From NCBI GenBank assembly GCA_958413895.1, contig CATYVQ010000004.1:62001-126000 (forward strand): a stretch of DNA of 64,000 bases, written 5' to 3'. Positions 1 through 9,030 of the stretch are shown in pieces. The notes under the pieces were generated by a model, which did not search any database, was not told where the DNA came from, and was given only the letters and a program-made list of their open reading frames with translations. The position numbers were made by a program, and so were the translations under genes. Source of the DNA: an uncultured Collinsella sp. (GTDB lineage: Bacteria > Actinomycetota > Coriobacteriia > Coriobacteriales > Coriobacteriaceae). Numbering within the stretch: the stretch's first letter is position 1; every line of letters begins with the position of its first letter.

Positions 1-2607
1 GACAACGTAGAGGCGCTTGAGGCTAAGCTCGCTCAGATGCGAGAGGCCCAGGCGCTTTTTGCTACGTACACGCAGGAGCAGGTCGACAAGATCTTCTATG
101 AGGCCGCCATGGCCGCCAACAAGGCTCGTATCCCGTTGGCGAAGATGGCCATCGAGGAGACCGGCCGCGGCGTTCTTGAGGACAAGGTCATCAAGAACCA
201 CTACGCCGCAGAGTACATCTATAACGCTTACAAGAACACCAAGACCTGTGGTGTCCTGGAGCGCGACGAGGCTTACGGCATCACCAAGATCGCCGAGCCC
301 ATCGGCATCGTGGGCGCCGTCATCCCGACGACCAACCCCACTTCCACCGCGATCTTCAAGACGCTGATCAGCCTGAAGACCCGCAACGCCATCATCATCT
401 CCCCGCACCCGGCAGCCGCCAAGTGCACCATCGCCGCCGCCAAGCTCGTGCTTGACGCCGCCGTCAAGGCCGGCGCCCCCGAGGGCATCATCGGCTGGGT
501 CGATGTCCCCTCCATCGAGCTGACCAACATGGTCATGCGCGACGTCGACATCATCCTCGCCACCGGTGGCCCGGGCATGGTCAAGGCCGCTTACTCCTCG
601 GGCAAGCCCGCCCTGGGCGTTGGCGCCGGTAACACCCCGGTCGTCATCGACGACACCGCCGACGTGCTGCTCGCCGTCAACTCCATCATCCACTCCAAGA
701 CCTTCGACAACGGCATGATCTGCGCTTCCGAGCAGTCCGTGACCGTCATCGACACCATCTATGACCAGGTTAAGGCCGAGTTCCAGAAGCGCGGCTGCTA
801 CTTCGTCAAGCAGGGTGCCGAGATGGAGGCCCTGCGTGCCGCCATGTTCAAGAACGGTGCCCTCGATCACCGCATCCCCGGCATGGCCGCCGCCAAGATC
901 GCCGAGCTCGCCGGCATCGAGGTTCCCGCCAAGACCAAGATCCTGATCGCCGAGGTCACCTCCACCGACCCCGCCAAGGAGGAGTTCTCCCACGAGAAGC
1001 TCTCCCCGGTCCTGGCCATGTATCACGCCAAGGACTTCCAGGAGGCCGTCGACAAGGCCGAGCACCTGGTGCTCGCCGGTGGCCCGGGCCACACCGCCTC
1101 TCTGTACGTGCACCCCGCCCAGGCCGAGAAGATCAGCCTGTTCGAGCACGTCATGAAGGCCTGCCGCATCGTCATCAACACCCCGTCCTCGCACGGCGGC
1201 ATCGGTGACCTGTACAACTTTGGCATGAAGCCGTCTCTGACCCTGGGCTGCGGCTCCTGGGGCGGCAACTCCGTCTCCGAGAACGTTGGGGTGAAGCACT
1301 TGATCAACGTTAAGACTGTGGCCGAGCGCCGTGAGAACATGCTGTGGTTCCGCGCTCCCGAGAAGGTCTACTTCAAGAAGGGTTCCACGCCCGTCGCCCT
1401 CGACGAGCTCGGTACCGTCATGGGCAAGAAGCGCGCCTTCATCGTCACCGACCAGTTCCTCTTCAAGAATGGCAACACCCGCGCCATCGAGGCCAAGCTC
1501 GACGAGATGGGCATCGCCCACGACTGCTTCTACGACGTCGAGCCCGATCCGTCGCTGCAGTGCGCGCGTCGCGGCGCCAAGCAGATGGCTCTCTTTGAGC
1601 CGGACGTCATCATCGCCGTCGGCGGTGGCTCCGCTATGGATGCCGGCAAGATCATGTGGATGATGTACGAGCACCCCGAGTGCAAGTTTGAGGACATGGC
1701 CATGGACTTCATGGACATCCGCAAGCGTATCTTCACCTTCCCTGAGATGGGCAAGAAGGCCTACTTCGTCGCCGTCCCGACTTCTTCGGGTACCGGCTCC
1801 GAGTGCACGCCGTTCGCCATCATCACCGACAAGGAGACCGGCATCAAGTGGCCGCTCGCCGACTACGCGCTGCTCCCCAACATGGCTATCGTCGACGCCG
1901 ACAACTGCATGACCGCCCCGCGCGGCCTGACCGCTGCCTCCGGCATCGACGTCATGACCCACGCCATCGAGTCCTACGTCTCCATCATGGCTTCCGACTA
2001 CACCAAGGGTCTCTCCGAGCGCGCTGCCAAGCTCGTCTTCGAGAACCTGCCCTCCAGCTTCACGAACGGCGCCAAGGACCCGCATGCCCGCGAGGAGATG
2101 CACAACGCCTCCTGCATGGCCGGTATGGCCTTCGCCAACGCCTTCCTGGGCCTCAACCACTCCATGGCCCACAAGCTCGGCGCCTTCCATCACCTGCCCC
2201 ACGGCCTCGCAAACGCCGTCATCCTGACCCGCGTTATGCGCTACAACGCCGCCGAGGCTCCCGTCAAGATGGGCACCTTCTCCCAGTATCCTTACCCCAA
2301 CGCGCTGCACAACTACGCCGAGATGGCCAAGTACTGCGGCATCGAGGGCAAGGACGACAAGGAGGTCTTCGAGAACTTCATCACGAAGCTCGAGGAGCTC
2401 AAGGACTTCATCGGCGTCAAGAAGACCATCGCCGACTACGGTGTTGACGAGCAGTACTTCCTCGACACCCTCGACGAGATGACCGAGCAGGCATTCAACG
2501 ACCAGTGCACCGGCGCTAACCCGCGCTACCCGCTCATGAGCGAGATCAAGGAGCTCTACCTGGACGCCTACTACGGCCGCGAGCCTCAGGATTACGCCGT
2601 CTGCTAG
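1..2607 (+). CDS. adhE: Bifunctional aldehyde-alcohol dehydrogenase AdhE (5' truncated by window edge)
   Basis: Reduces acetyl-CoA to acetaldehyde and then to ethanol, reoxidising two NADH during fermentation; cytoplasmic and usually filament-forming. The reading frame is open from base 1, so the true start lies upstream. The N-terminal half is an acetylating aldehyde dehydrogenase, with the catalytic Cys in FDNGMICASEQS and the glycine-rich LATGGPGMVKAAYSSGKPA. The C-terminal half is an iron-dependent alcohol dehydrogenase, with GGGSAMDAGKIMW and the metal-binding HSMAHKLGAFHHLPHGLAN histidines. Similarity to E. coli AdhE runs end to end, up to the DQCTGANPRYPL motif near the C-terminus. A hairpin follows the stop codon. 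The identification is very secure. Confidence 0.97.
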   Translation, partial: DNVEALEAKLAQMREAQALFATYTQEQVDKIFYEAAMAANKARIPLAKMAIEETGRGVLEDKVIKNHYAAEYIYNAYKNTKTCGVLERDEAYGITKIAEPIGIVGAVIPTTNPTSTAIFKTLISLKTRNAIIISPHPAAAKCTIAAAKLVLDAAVKAGAPEGIIGWVDVPSIELTNMVMRDVDIILATGGPGMVKAAYSSGKPALGVGAGNTPVVIDDTADVLLAVNSIIHSKTFDNGMICASEQSVTVIDTIYDQVKAEFQKRGCYFVKQGAEMEALRAAMFKNGALDHRIPGMAAAKIAELAGIEVPAKTKILIAEVTSTDPAKEEFSHEKLSPVLAMYHAKDFQEAVDKAEHLVLAGGPGHTASLYVHPAQAEKISLFEHVMKACRIVINTPSSHGGIGDLYNFGMKPSLTLGCGSWGGNSVSENVGVKHLINVKTVAERRENMLWFRAPEKVYFKKGSTPVALDELGTVMGKKRAFIVTDQFLFKNGNTRAIEAKLDEMGIAHDCFYDVEPDPSLQCARRGAKQMALFEPDVIIAVGGGSAMDAGKIMWMMYEHPECKFEDMAMDFMDIRKRIFTFPEMGKKAYFVAVPTSSGTGSECTPFAIITDKETGIKWPLADYALLPNMAIVDADNCMTAPRGLTAASGIDVMTHAIESYVSIMASDYTKGLSERAAKLVFENLPSSFTNGAKDPHAREEMHNASCMAGMAFANAFLGLNHSMAHKLGAFHHLPHGLANAVILTRVMRYNAAEAPVKMGTFSQYPYPNALHNYAEMAKYCGIEGKDDKEVFENFITKLEELKDFIGVKKTIADYGVDEQYFLDTLDEMTEQAFNDQCTGANPRYPLMSEIKELYLDAYYGREPQDYAVC

Positions 2608-2623
2608 TTCTAGCACGGTTTTA

Positions 2624-2662
2624 ACGGCGGGGGTGCACGGGTGTTTCACACACCCCCGCCGT
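2624..2662 (+). terminator. Hairpin after adhE, probable terminator
   Basis: A perfect 12-bp stem (2624-2635 with 2651-2662, ACGGCGGGGGTG) encloses a 15-base loop 17 bases after the adhE stop. It is very stable but lacks a proper U tract, so it may terminate weakly or only stabilise the 3' end of the adhE mRNA. Confidence 0.55.
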
Positions 2663-2694
2663 CGCTTCTATCGCATCGTTGAAAGGATGCAACC

Positions 2695-3459
2695 ATGCTG
2701 CTACCCGATTCCAAGACCGAGCTCGTCCGTCGCGGCAACAAGGTCGTTTACGACCTGGGCGACAAGATCGTCAAGGTCTTTAACGAGACCAAGCCTGTCT
2801 CCGACGTGTTCAACGAGGCTTTGAATCTTGCCCGCATCAATGAGTGCGGCATCCGCAGCCCCAAGGCGCTCGAGGTTTCCCAGCTCGAGAACGCCAACGG
2901 CTGGGCGCTCGTGACCGAGAAGGTTCCGGGCACCACCCTTGCCGAGAAGATGACTGCCGAGCCCCAGCGCTTTGGTGAGTACCTCGAGATGTTCGTCGAC
3001 CTCCAGATCGAGATCCACGGCTACACCTCCCCGCTGCTCAACCGTCAGCGCGACAAGTACGCCCGCATGATCGACAGCCTTGATCAGCTCAATGCCACCA
3101 CGCGCTACAACCTTCAGGAGCGTCTGGACGGCATGACCAAGGAGTTCAAGGTCTGCCACGGCGACTTCAACCCCTCCAACGTCATCGTCGGCGACGACGG
3201 CCAGCTCTATGTGTGCGACTGGGCACACGCCACCCAGGGCTCCCCTGCTGCCGACGTTGCCACCACCTACCTGCTCTTTGCCCTCAACAGCAAGGACCAG
3301 GCCGAGGCCTACCTGGAGCTCTACTGCGACCGTGCCGACATGCCCATGCAGGTCGTGCGTCAGTGGACGAGCATCGTCGCCGCTTCCGAGCTCGCTCGTA
3401 AGCGCAACGTGAACGATGAGTTCCTTAAGAACTGGATCGACGTCGTCGATTATCAGTAA
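2695..3459 (+). CDS. APH/choline-kinase-like phosphotransferase
   Basis: A 254-residue member of the protein-kinase-like phosphotransferase clan (aminoglycoside phosphotransferase / choline kinase / fructosamine kinase). Residues 155-162 read HGDFNPSN, the Brenner-type catalytic loop, and D175 in CDWAHA is the metal-binding Asp. An N-terminal lysine in KIVKVF (about 27) may bind ATP, and an E-rich helix follows. The start ATG has GAAAGG upstream. It lies 87 bases after adhE behind a hairpin and is followed by a strong terminator, so it is either read through from adhE or monocistronic. The substrate cannot be told from sequence, and drug resistance should not be assumed because this clan mostly phosphorylates small metabolites. 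Confidence 0.75.
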   Translation: MLLPDSKTELVRRGNKVVYDLGDKIVKVFNETKPVSDVFNEALNLARINECGIRSPKALEVSQLENANGWALVTEKVPGTTLAEKMTAEPQRFGEYLEMFVDLQIEIHGYTSPLLNRQRDKYARMIDSLDQLNATTRYNLQERLDGMTKEFKVCHGDFNPSNVIVGDDGQLYVCDWAHATQGSPAADVATTYLLFALNSKDQAEAYLELYCDRADMPMQVVRQWTSIVAASELARKRNVNDEFLKNWIDVVDYQ

Positions 3460-3494
3460 TATCTGAGCGATTTATTTCGCATCGGAGGCACAAG

Positions 3495-3534
3495 AAAACC
3501 CCGCAGCTCATATGGGCTGTGGGGTTTTCCTTTT
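3495..3534 (+). terminator. Rho-independent terminator after the phosphotransferase gene
   Basis: AAAACCCCGCAGCTC pairs with GGGCTGTGGGGTTTT around a short loop (stem within 3495-3528), followed by a T-rich stretch to 3534. It ends the plus-strand unit; the A-rich left arm means it may also act on the other strand. Confidence 0.8.
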
Positions 3535-3560
3535 AGCGATTGAGCACGCAGGCAAGGTAA

Positions 3561-3606
3561 AATGACGGCCCCGCATCTCCCCTATCTGGAGAAATGCGGG
3601 GCCGTC
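3561..3606 (-). terminator. Terminator of the pyrH-to-proS operon
   Basis: A perfect 13-bp stem (3564-3576 with 3594-3606, GACGGCCCCGCAT) with an internal CTCC/GGAG extension. On the minus strand it is followed by ATTTTACC. It lies just beyond the proS stop, closing the long minus-strand operon. Confidence 0.8.
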
Positions 3607-3637
3607 CCGTATATCGAACTACAAGCGAAATCGTCGA

Positions 3638-5359
3638 TTAACGGCGAGCCGCCTTAACAAGCTCGGCAACCTTGGCGACGACCTCGTCGATCGCCACGTC
3701 CTCGCGCTCGCCCGTGGAACGGTCCTTGAGCTCAACGGTGCCATTCTTAAGGCCGCGCTTGCCCAAAACCACCTGATACGGGAAGCCCATGAGGTCGTTA
3801 TCGGCAAACTTAAAGCCCGGACGCTCATCGCGATCGTCGACGACGACCTCGATACCCTCGGCACACAGGCCATCAACGATCTGCTCGCAGACGGTAGCGC
3901 ACTCTTCCTTCTTGGGATCGAGCGGAATCACCGCGACCTCGTACGGGGCAACGGAGACCGGCCAGACGATGCCGTGCTCGTCGTTGTGCTGCTCCACGAC
4001 GGCAGCAAGCGAGCGGGACACACCAACGCCGTAGCAACCCATGATAAGCGGCTTCTCCTTGCCGTCCTCATCCATAAAGGTGGCACCCATGGCCTCGGAA
4101 TACTTGGTGCCCAGCTGGAAGACCTGGGAGACCTCGATACCGCGAGCAGCGGAGAGGGGCTTGCCGCAGTGTGGGCAAGGATCGCCGGCCACGACGGTGA
4201 CCAGGTCGGCCCACTCGTCGACGGTAAAGTCACGCTCGGGGCAGGCACCGGTAAAGTGATAGTCGACCTCGTTGGCGCCGCAGGCCCACTGCTTGGACTC
4301 ACGCAGGCTCTCGTCGCACACCAGGCGGATGCCCTCGGGCAAGTTAACCGGTCCGATAAAGCCCTTATGCAGACCGTAGGTCTGGAGCTCCTCGTCGGTC
4401 ATCATGCGATAGCCCTTGCCAAAGACATGCTCGGCCTTGCAATCGTTGAGCTCGTGGTCGCCCGGGACAATGGCCACGACCGGCTTGCCCTCGGCGTCGA
4501 TGAGCGCCAGCGACTTTCGCGTGCCGTTCTCGGGGAACCCAAAGAACTTAGCAACAGCCTCGATGGTGCCCATGCCCGGAGTCTCGACCTTGGTAAGCGT
4601 ACCGTCGCCAGGACCCTCGGTCACGATGACCTTGGTGCTTGCAGCCTCATCGTCGGCGGCGAAGCCGCAATCATCGCAGTAGACGAGCGAAGCCTCGCCG
4701 GCGTCGGCCAAAGCCATGTACTCGACGGAGGTATCGCCACCGATCTCGCCGGAGTCGGCGACAACGGGCAGGGCCTTGATGTAGCAGCGCTCACAGATGT
4801 TGGCGTAGGCCTGCTTCATCTTGTCGTACTCCTCCTGCAGACTCTCCTGCGTGGCAGAGAAGCTGTAGGCGTCCTTCATGATGAACTCACGGCCGCGCAT
4901 CAGGCCAAAGCGGGGACGGAACTCGTCGCGGAACTTATCCTGGATGTGGTACAGGTTGACGGGCAGCTGTTTGTAGGAGCGCAGCTCGTTGCGCACCAGG
5001 GCCGTGACGGTCTCCTCGTGCGTGGGGCCCAGGACGAACTCGCGACCATGACGGTCGTCAAAGCGCACAAGCTCCTTGCCATAGGCATCGATACGGCCGG
5101 ACTCACGCCACAGCTCGGCATCGACCATGATAGGCATCATAAGCTCCTGGGCGCCGGCAGCATCCATCTCGTCGCGCACGATGTTCTCGATCTTGCGGAT
5201 CGAGCGCCATGCGAGCGGCAGATAAGAATACAGACCGGCGGCCTCCTTGCGGATCATGCCGGCACGGAGCAGCAGGCGGTGGCTGGCGAGCTCAGCGTCC
5301 GCCGGATCCTCTTTAAGCGTCGGCGCATAGAGCTTAGACATATACATTGCTCGAGTCAT
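3638..5359 (-). CDS. proS: Prolyl-tRNA synthetase, bacterial type
   Basis: Class II aminoacyl-tRNA synthetase that charges tRNA-Pro. The 573 residues match the long bacterial form (E. coli 572 aa) with an editing insertion between motifs 2 and 3. Visible landmarks are the N-terminal LYAPTLKEDP, motif 2 around YKQLPVNLYHIQDKFRDE, and motif 3 with GCYGVGVSRSLAA. The C-terminal anticodon-binding domain includes VVVDDRDERPGFKFADND. The ATG at 5359 follows directly on the ispG stop codon, with GAGGAG six bases upstream. It is the last gene of the rseP-ispG-proS string and is followed by a strong terminator. Confidence 0.96.
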   Translation of the reverse strand: MTRAMYMSKLYAPTLKEDPADAELASHRLLLRAGMIRKEAAGLYSYLPLAWRSIRKIENIVRDEMDAAGAQELMMPIMVDAELWRESGRIDAYGKELVRFDDRHGREFVLGPTHEETVTALVRNELRSYKQLPVNLYHIQDKFRDEFRPRFGLMRGREFIMKDAYSFSATQESLQEEYDKMKQAYANICERCYIKALPVVADSGEIGGDTSVEYMALADAGEASLVYCDDCGFAADDEAASTKVIVTEGPGDGTLTKVETPGMGTIEAVAKFFGFPENGTRKSLALIDAEGKPVVAIVPGDHELNDCKAEHVFGKGYRMMTDEELQTYGLHKGFIGPVNLPEGIRLVCDESLRESKQWACGANEVDYHFTGACPERDFTVDEWADLVTVVAGDPCPHCGKPLSAARGIEVSQVFQLGTKYSEAMGATFMDEDGKEKPLIMGCYGVGVSRSLAAVVEQHNDEHGIVWPVSVAPYEVAVIPLDPKKEECATVCEQIVDGLCAEGIEVVVDDRDERPGFKFADNDLMGFPYQVVLGKRGLKNGTVELKDRSTGEREDVAIDEVVAKVAELVKAARR

Positions 5360-6442
5360 TTATTTCTCCTCAATAAGTTTGTCGACCTCTGCCATAAGCG
5401 CGTCGACAATTTGGTCCTCAGCTACTTTACCAATGATCTGGCCATGCGAAAAGAGCAAGGCCTGACCACGTCCGCAAGCAACGCCCAGATCGGCATCAGA
5501 AGCCTCGCCGGGGCCATTAACGGCACATCCCATCACAGCGATCGAAAGCGACGCGGAGTAGTTCTTAAGCCGCTCGGTAACCTCCTCGGCAATGGGAATA
5601 AGGTTAACCTGGCAGCGGGCGCACGTGGGGCACGAGACAATCTCGGGGCCACGGCGACGCAGGCCCAACGACTGCAGAATACCCCAGACAACCGGCGGCT
5701 CCTCAACCGGATCAGCTGTGAGCGACACACGCATGGTGTCGCCAATGCCTTCGGAAAGCAAGATACCCAAGCCTACAGAGCTCTTGATGGTGCCCTGGAG
5801 CTTGGTACCCGCCTCCGTCACACCCAGATGAAGCGGAACGTGGGGAATCTCACGCGACAGGGCTCGATAGGTATCGAGCGTCGTTTGCACGCTATGGGCC
5901 TTGGCCGAAAGCACAATGTTCGTAAAGCCGCGGTCTTCAAAATGCTTGACGAAACGCTCGCTCGACATCACGAGCTTCTCGGGCTGCGTGAGGTCGTCGC
6001 GCTCGGCGATATCCTGCTCAAGCGAACCGGCATTGACGCCGATACGAATCGCACAGCCCGCGGCGCCGGCGGCGTCGATGACGGCATCGACCTTAGCCCA
6101 ATCGCCGATATTGCCGGGATTAATGCGCAGCTTGGCGGCACCAGCCTCGACGGCGCCGATGGCGAGCTTATGGTTAAAGTGAATATCGGCGACGATCGGC
6201 ACCGGAGACTCGGCACAGATGGTGCGAAAGCCCTCGAGCGCAGCCTCGGTAGGCACGCTCACGCGCACAACATCGCAACCCGCCTGGGCAAGCGCACACA
6301 CTTGCGCAAGCGTCGCCTGGGCATCGGCGGTATCGGTGCAGGTCATGGACTGAACCACCACCGGCGCGCCGCCGCCGATCTGCACGCCGCCCACATGCAC
6401 GGGGCGCGTCAGCTCGCGCGGCAAAGAATGGGATAAAGACAA
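5360..6442 (-). CDS. ispG: 4-hydroxy-3-methylbut-2-en-1-yl diphosphate synthase (flavodoxin/ferredoxin), IspG
   Basis: Iron-sulfur enzyme of the MEP isoprenoid pathway, converting MEcPP to HMBPP. The TIM-barrel part begins at RPVHVGGVQIGGGAPVVVQS. The 4Fe-4S cysteines lie in VSCPTCARCQ and in the later VMGCAVNGPGEASDADLG. I place the start at TTG 6442 (360 aa), eight bases after AGGGGAG and just behind the rseP stop. The longer open frame to 6529 would overlap rseP by 74 bases, and GTG 6451 overlaps the ribosome-binding site. It adjoins dxr and rseP, so two MEP enzymes and UppS share one operon. Confidence 0.94.
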   Translation of the reverse strand: MSLSHSLPRELTRPVHVGGVQIGGGAPVVVQSMTCTDTADAQATLAQVCALAQAGCDVVRVSVPTEAALEGFRTICAESPVPIVADIHFNHKLAIGAVEAGAAKLRINPGNIGDWAKVDAVIDAAGAAGCAIRIGVNAGSLEQDIAERDDLTQPEKLVMSSERFVKHFEDRGFTNIVLSAKAHSVQTTLDTYRALSREIPHVPLHLGVTEAGTKLQGTIKSSVGLGILLSEGIGDTMRVSLTADPVEEPPVVWGILQSLGLRRRGPEIVSCPTCARCQVNLIPIAEEVTERLKNYSASLSIAVMGCAVNGPGEASDADLGVACGRGQALLFSHGQIIGKVAEDQIVDALMAEVDKLIEEK

Positions 6443-6455
6443 TCCAAACACTCCC

Positions 6456-7832
6456 CTACAGAATAAATCGAAGGATGTCGGAACGAAGCATATAGACAAA
6501 CAGCAGTGCGAAGAGCGCGATGCCCACATAACTCACAATCGTCTGAGCCTTGAGAGGCAGCTCGCGGCCCGCAATCTTTTGAATGATCTCGATGACCAGC
6601 TTGCCGCCATCGAGTGGTGGGATGGGCAGCAGGTTCATAAAGCCAAGCGAGAACGAAATGAGGGCGGCAAACGAAAGGAACGTGGCGGGGCCGGCAGCAG
6701 CAGCCTGTGAGGACATAACGCTAATACCCACGATCGAAGAAGACTGATCGAGAATCTCCATCGTATGCTGCGGCTGGAGCAGGCGAATCACGCCCTCCGC
6801 AGTCTGCACGACATAGGAGAAAGACAGGCGAGCCGACGTGATGGGGTCTAAACGGACCACCTGCGTAGAGGCATACACACCTAGGCGCTCGTCCTCTTTG
6901 AGCGCAACCGTGGTCGAATGCTGCTTGCCGTCACGCTCGTACTCGATGGCGATATCGTCCTTACCGGCAGCCTTGCCGATGGCATCGTAAACGTCCATCC
7001 AGGTAGAGCACGATACTCCGTCAACCGAAAGGATCGCGTCGCCGCCCTCGATACCCGCCTTGGCGGCAATAGACCCCTCGTCAACCTGACCGATCACGTT
7101 GGTATCCATCGGCACGGTGACACCCGCAATGGAATAGATGCTCATAAGGAGCAAAAAGCCCGTCAAAATATTGACGAGAATGCCGGCAAGCAGCATAAAG
7201 GCTCGCTTGAGAAAGCCTTGGCCAAGATAGGTGTGCGAACGCTCTTGCGCAAGGAACTCGGCCTCACCGCACGGCAGCTCCCACACATCGCCCTCGGCAG
7301 TCGCATGCTCTCGATCGAACCGGCGGCCGTCAAAGGTGGTGTAACCCGCCGCATCTCGTGGCAGCGTCTGATACTTGGTGGGATAGTAGCTCGGCGAGGG
7401 CTTCTCCCCTTCCTCATACCAAGGCGCGATAGAGCCCCAACCCAAGAGCAAGGCGCATGCCTCGAGCACATCCTCCTCGGAAAGCTCGAGCTCGACAGCA
7501 AGGTCGGCCACGGTCACGCGACCATGACGGTAGATAGCCGCGAGCACGCGATCGGCGCACGAGACATCGGTCGGATCCATACCGCAGATGGCAGCGTAGC
7601 CACCCAGCAGCAGCGGGGTCACGCCAAACTTGGTTCCAATGCGACGCGACGTGTAATGGATGTCAAAGCGGCACGGCAGGCCCAAAAAGAACTCGGTCAC
7701 ACGGACGCCGCAGGCACGCGCCGCCAAAAAGTGGCCGCCCTCGTGCAAAAACACGAGGACGGAAAGCATCAGCAGGCCCCAAAAGACCGATGAAAGAACG
7801 CTCAGAACAGTATCCATAAAACGAAAAAGCAA
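6456..7832 (-). CDS. rseP: RseP-type site-2 metalloprotease (M50) with an inserted winged-helix-like segment
   Basis: Intramembrane zinc metalloprotease expected to cleave anti-sigma factors or other membrane substrates. HEGGH (residues 30-34) lies in the first membrane helix, and NLLPIPPLDGG (about 400-410) supplies the third zinc ligand. A PDZ domain spans about 240-320 (VDEGSIAAKAGIEGGDAILS). Between GGYAAICGM and the second membrane helix, about 110 extra residues are inserted. Residues 94-138 look like a winged helix: a helix, then TVADLAVELELSEEDVLEA, then LLGWGSI. The total of 458 aa matches E. coli RseP length (about 450), but this loop is atypical. The start is TTG 7832 or ATG 7817. 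The gene sits between dxr and ispG, the usual position. Confidence 0.93.
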   Translation of the reverse strand: MLFRFMDTVLSVLSSVFWGLLMLSVLVFLHEGGHFLAARACGVRVTEFFLGLPCRFDIHYTSRRIGTKFGVTPLLLGGYAAICGMDPTDVSCADRVLAAIYRHGRVTVADLAVELELSEEDVLEACALLLGWGSIAPWYEEGEKPSPSYYPTKYQTLPRDAAGYTTFDGRRFDREHATAEGDVWELPCGEAEFLAQERSHTYLGQGFLKRAFMLLAGILVNILTGFLLLMSIYSIAGVTVPMDTNVIGQVDEGSIAAKAGIEGGDAILSVDGVSCSTWMDVYDAIGKAAGKDDIAIEYERDGKQHSTTVALKEDERLGVYASTQVVRLDPITSARLSFSYVVQTAEGVIRLLQPQHTMEILDQSSSIVGISVMSSQAAAAGPATFLSFAALISFSLGFMNLLPIPPLDGGKLVIEIIQKIAGRELPLKAQTIVSYVGIALFALLFVYMLRSDILRFIL

Positions 7833-7842
7833 TCCTTATGGG

Positions 7843-9030
7843 TTAGGAACGGGTTGCGGCGAGCGCCTGCGCAGCTTTTTCACGCGCCCACGCATCGATG
7901 TCGCGAAGCTGCTCAAACGAATCGACCGCCTGCATATCGTGGGCATCCATGCAGGATTCCACAATGCGATCGATATCGGTAAAGCTGCAGCCATCGTGCA
8001 GGAAGGCATCGACGGCGACCTCGTTGGCGGCATTGAGCACGCACGGCATGGTGCCACCCGTCTTGCCGGCACGCTCGGCCAGTGCCAGACAGCGGAAGGT
8101 ATCCATGTCGGCAGCATCAAACGTGAGCTGTCCCAGCTCGCGGAAATCGATACGAGGCGCCGGGGTATCCCAACGCTCGGGATACGAGAACGCGAACTGG
8201 ATGGGAATACGCATGTCGGAAGCACCGAGATGCGCCATCACGGAGCCGTCGGCAAACTCGACCATAGAGTGAATCTTGGACTGACGTTGCACGACCACGT
8301 TAATGAGATCGAGGTCGCAGTTAAACAGATGCATGGCCTCAATGCGCTCCAGACCCTTGTTCATGAGGGTGGCGGAGTCGATGGTGATCTTGGCACCCAT
8401 GGCCCACGTGGGATGTGCGAGGGCATCGGCACGCGTCACGCGATTGAGCTCGTCGCGCGTGCGGCCAAAGAACGGACCGCCCGAGCAGGTGAGCCAAATA
8501 CAATGAGCCTCGCGTGGGTTCTCCCCCAGATAGCACTGGTAGATGGCGGAGTGCTCAGAGTCAACTGGAATAAGCTGGCCCGGTTGCGCCAACGGCATAA
8601 GCAAGTCGCCACCGACGACGAGGGACTCCTTGTTGGCAAGGGCAAGACGCTTATTCGAGGTCAAGGCCGCATGGCTCGCTTCGAGCCCGGCAGCGCCCAC
8701 AATGGCAACAAGCACACAGTCGACATCATCGCGACGTGCGAGCTCACAAACCGCCTGCGCACCAACACCGAGCTCCGTGCCCTCGGGCAGCTCCTGCAGC
8801 ACGGCGTCCGCACCGTGGGCGGAGTCGGCCACGGCAACGGCCGGAACCGAGAACTCGCGGGCGGCGGCAACGAGCTCCGAGGTGCTGGAATTGACGGACA
8901 GCGCCGTTACCTGCAGTCGATCGGCATGCTGACGGCACACGTCGAGTGCCTGCGTGCCGATAGAGCCCGTACAACCCAGGATGGCAACACGAAGGCGTCC
9001 ATCGGAGCCATACGTCGTCTGGAATGACAT
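7843..9030 (-). CDS. dxr: 1-deoxy-D-xylulose 5-phosphate reductoisomerase
   Basis: Converts DXP to MEP with NADPH and a divalent metal, the committed step of the MEP isoprenoid pathway. The 395 residues are standard. The NADPH-binding GCTGSIGTQALDV is near the N-terminus. The substrate and metal region includes LIPVDSEHSAIYQCYLG, LTCSGGPFFG and the MGAKITIDSATLMNKGLE motif, with a C-terminal helical domain containing NAANEVAVDAFL. The ATG at 9030 overlaps the cdsA stop (TAATG), indicating translational coupling. This gene is the target of the antibiotic fosmidomycin. Confidence 0.97.
   Translation of the reverse strand: MSFQTTYGSDGRLRVAILGCTGSIGTQALDVCRQHADRLQVTALSVNSSTSELVAAAREFSVPAVAVADSAHGADAVLQELPEGTELGVGAQAVCELARRDDVDCVLVAIVGAAGLEASHAALTSNKRLALANKESLVVGGDLLMPLAQPGQLIPVDSEHSAIYQCYLGENPREAHCIWLTCSGGPFFGRTRDELNRVTRADALAHPTWAMGAKITIDSATLMNKGLERIEAMHLFNCDLDLINVVVQRQSKIHSMVEFADGSVMAHLGASDMRIPIQFAFSYPERWDTPAPRIDFRELGQLTFDAADMDTFRCLALAERAGKTGGTMPCVLNAANEVAVDAFLHDGCSFTDIDRIVESCMDAHDMQAVDSFEQLRDIDAWAREKAAQALAATRS

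Noticed and set aside
2695..3459. Antibiotic resistance aminoglycoside phosphotransferase
   Set aside because: Only the general kinase-like clan motifs are present; nothing shows drug specificity, so only a phosphotransferase call is made.
3974..6436. 820-codon plus-strand ORF opposite proS and ispG
   Set aside because: Both minus-strand genes have full family motifs; the antisense frame is open only because of high GC codon bias and has no recognisable domain.
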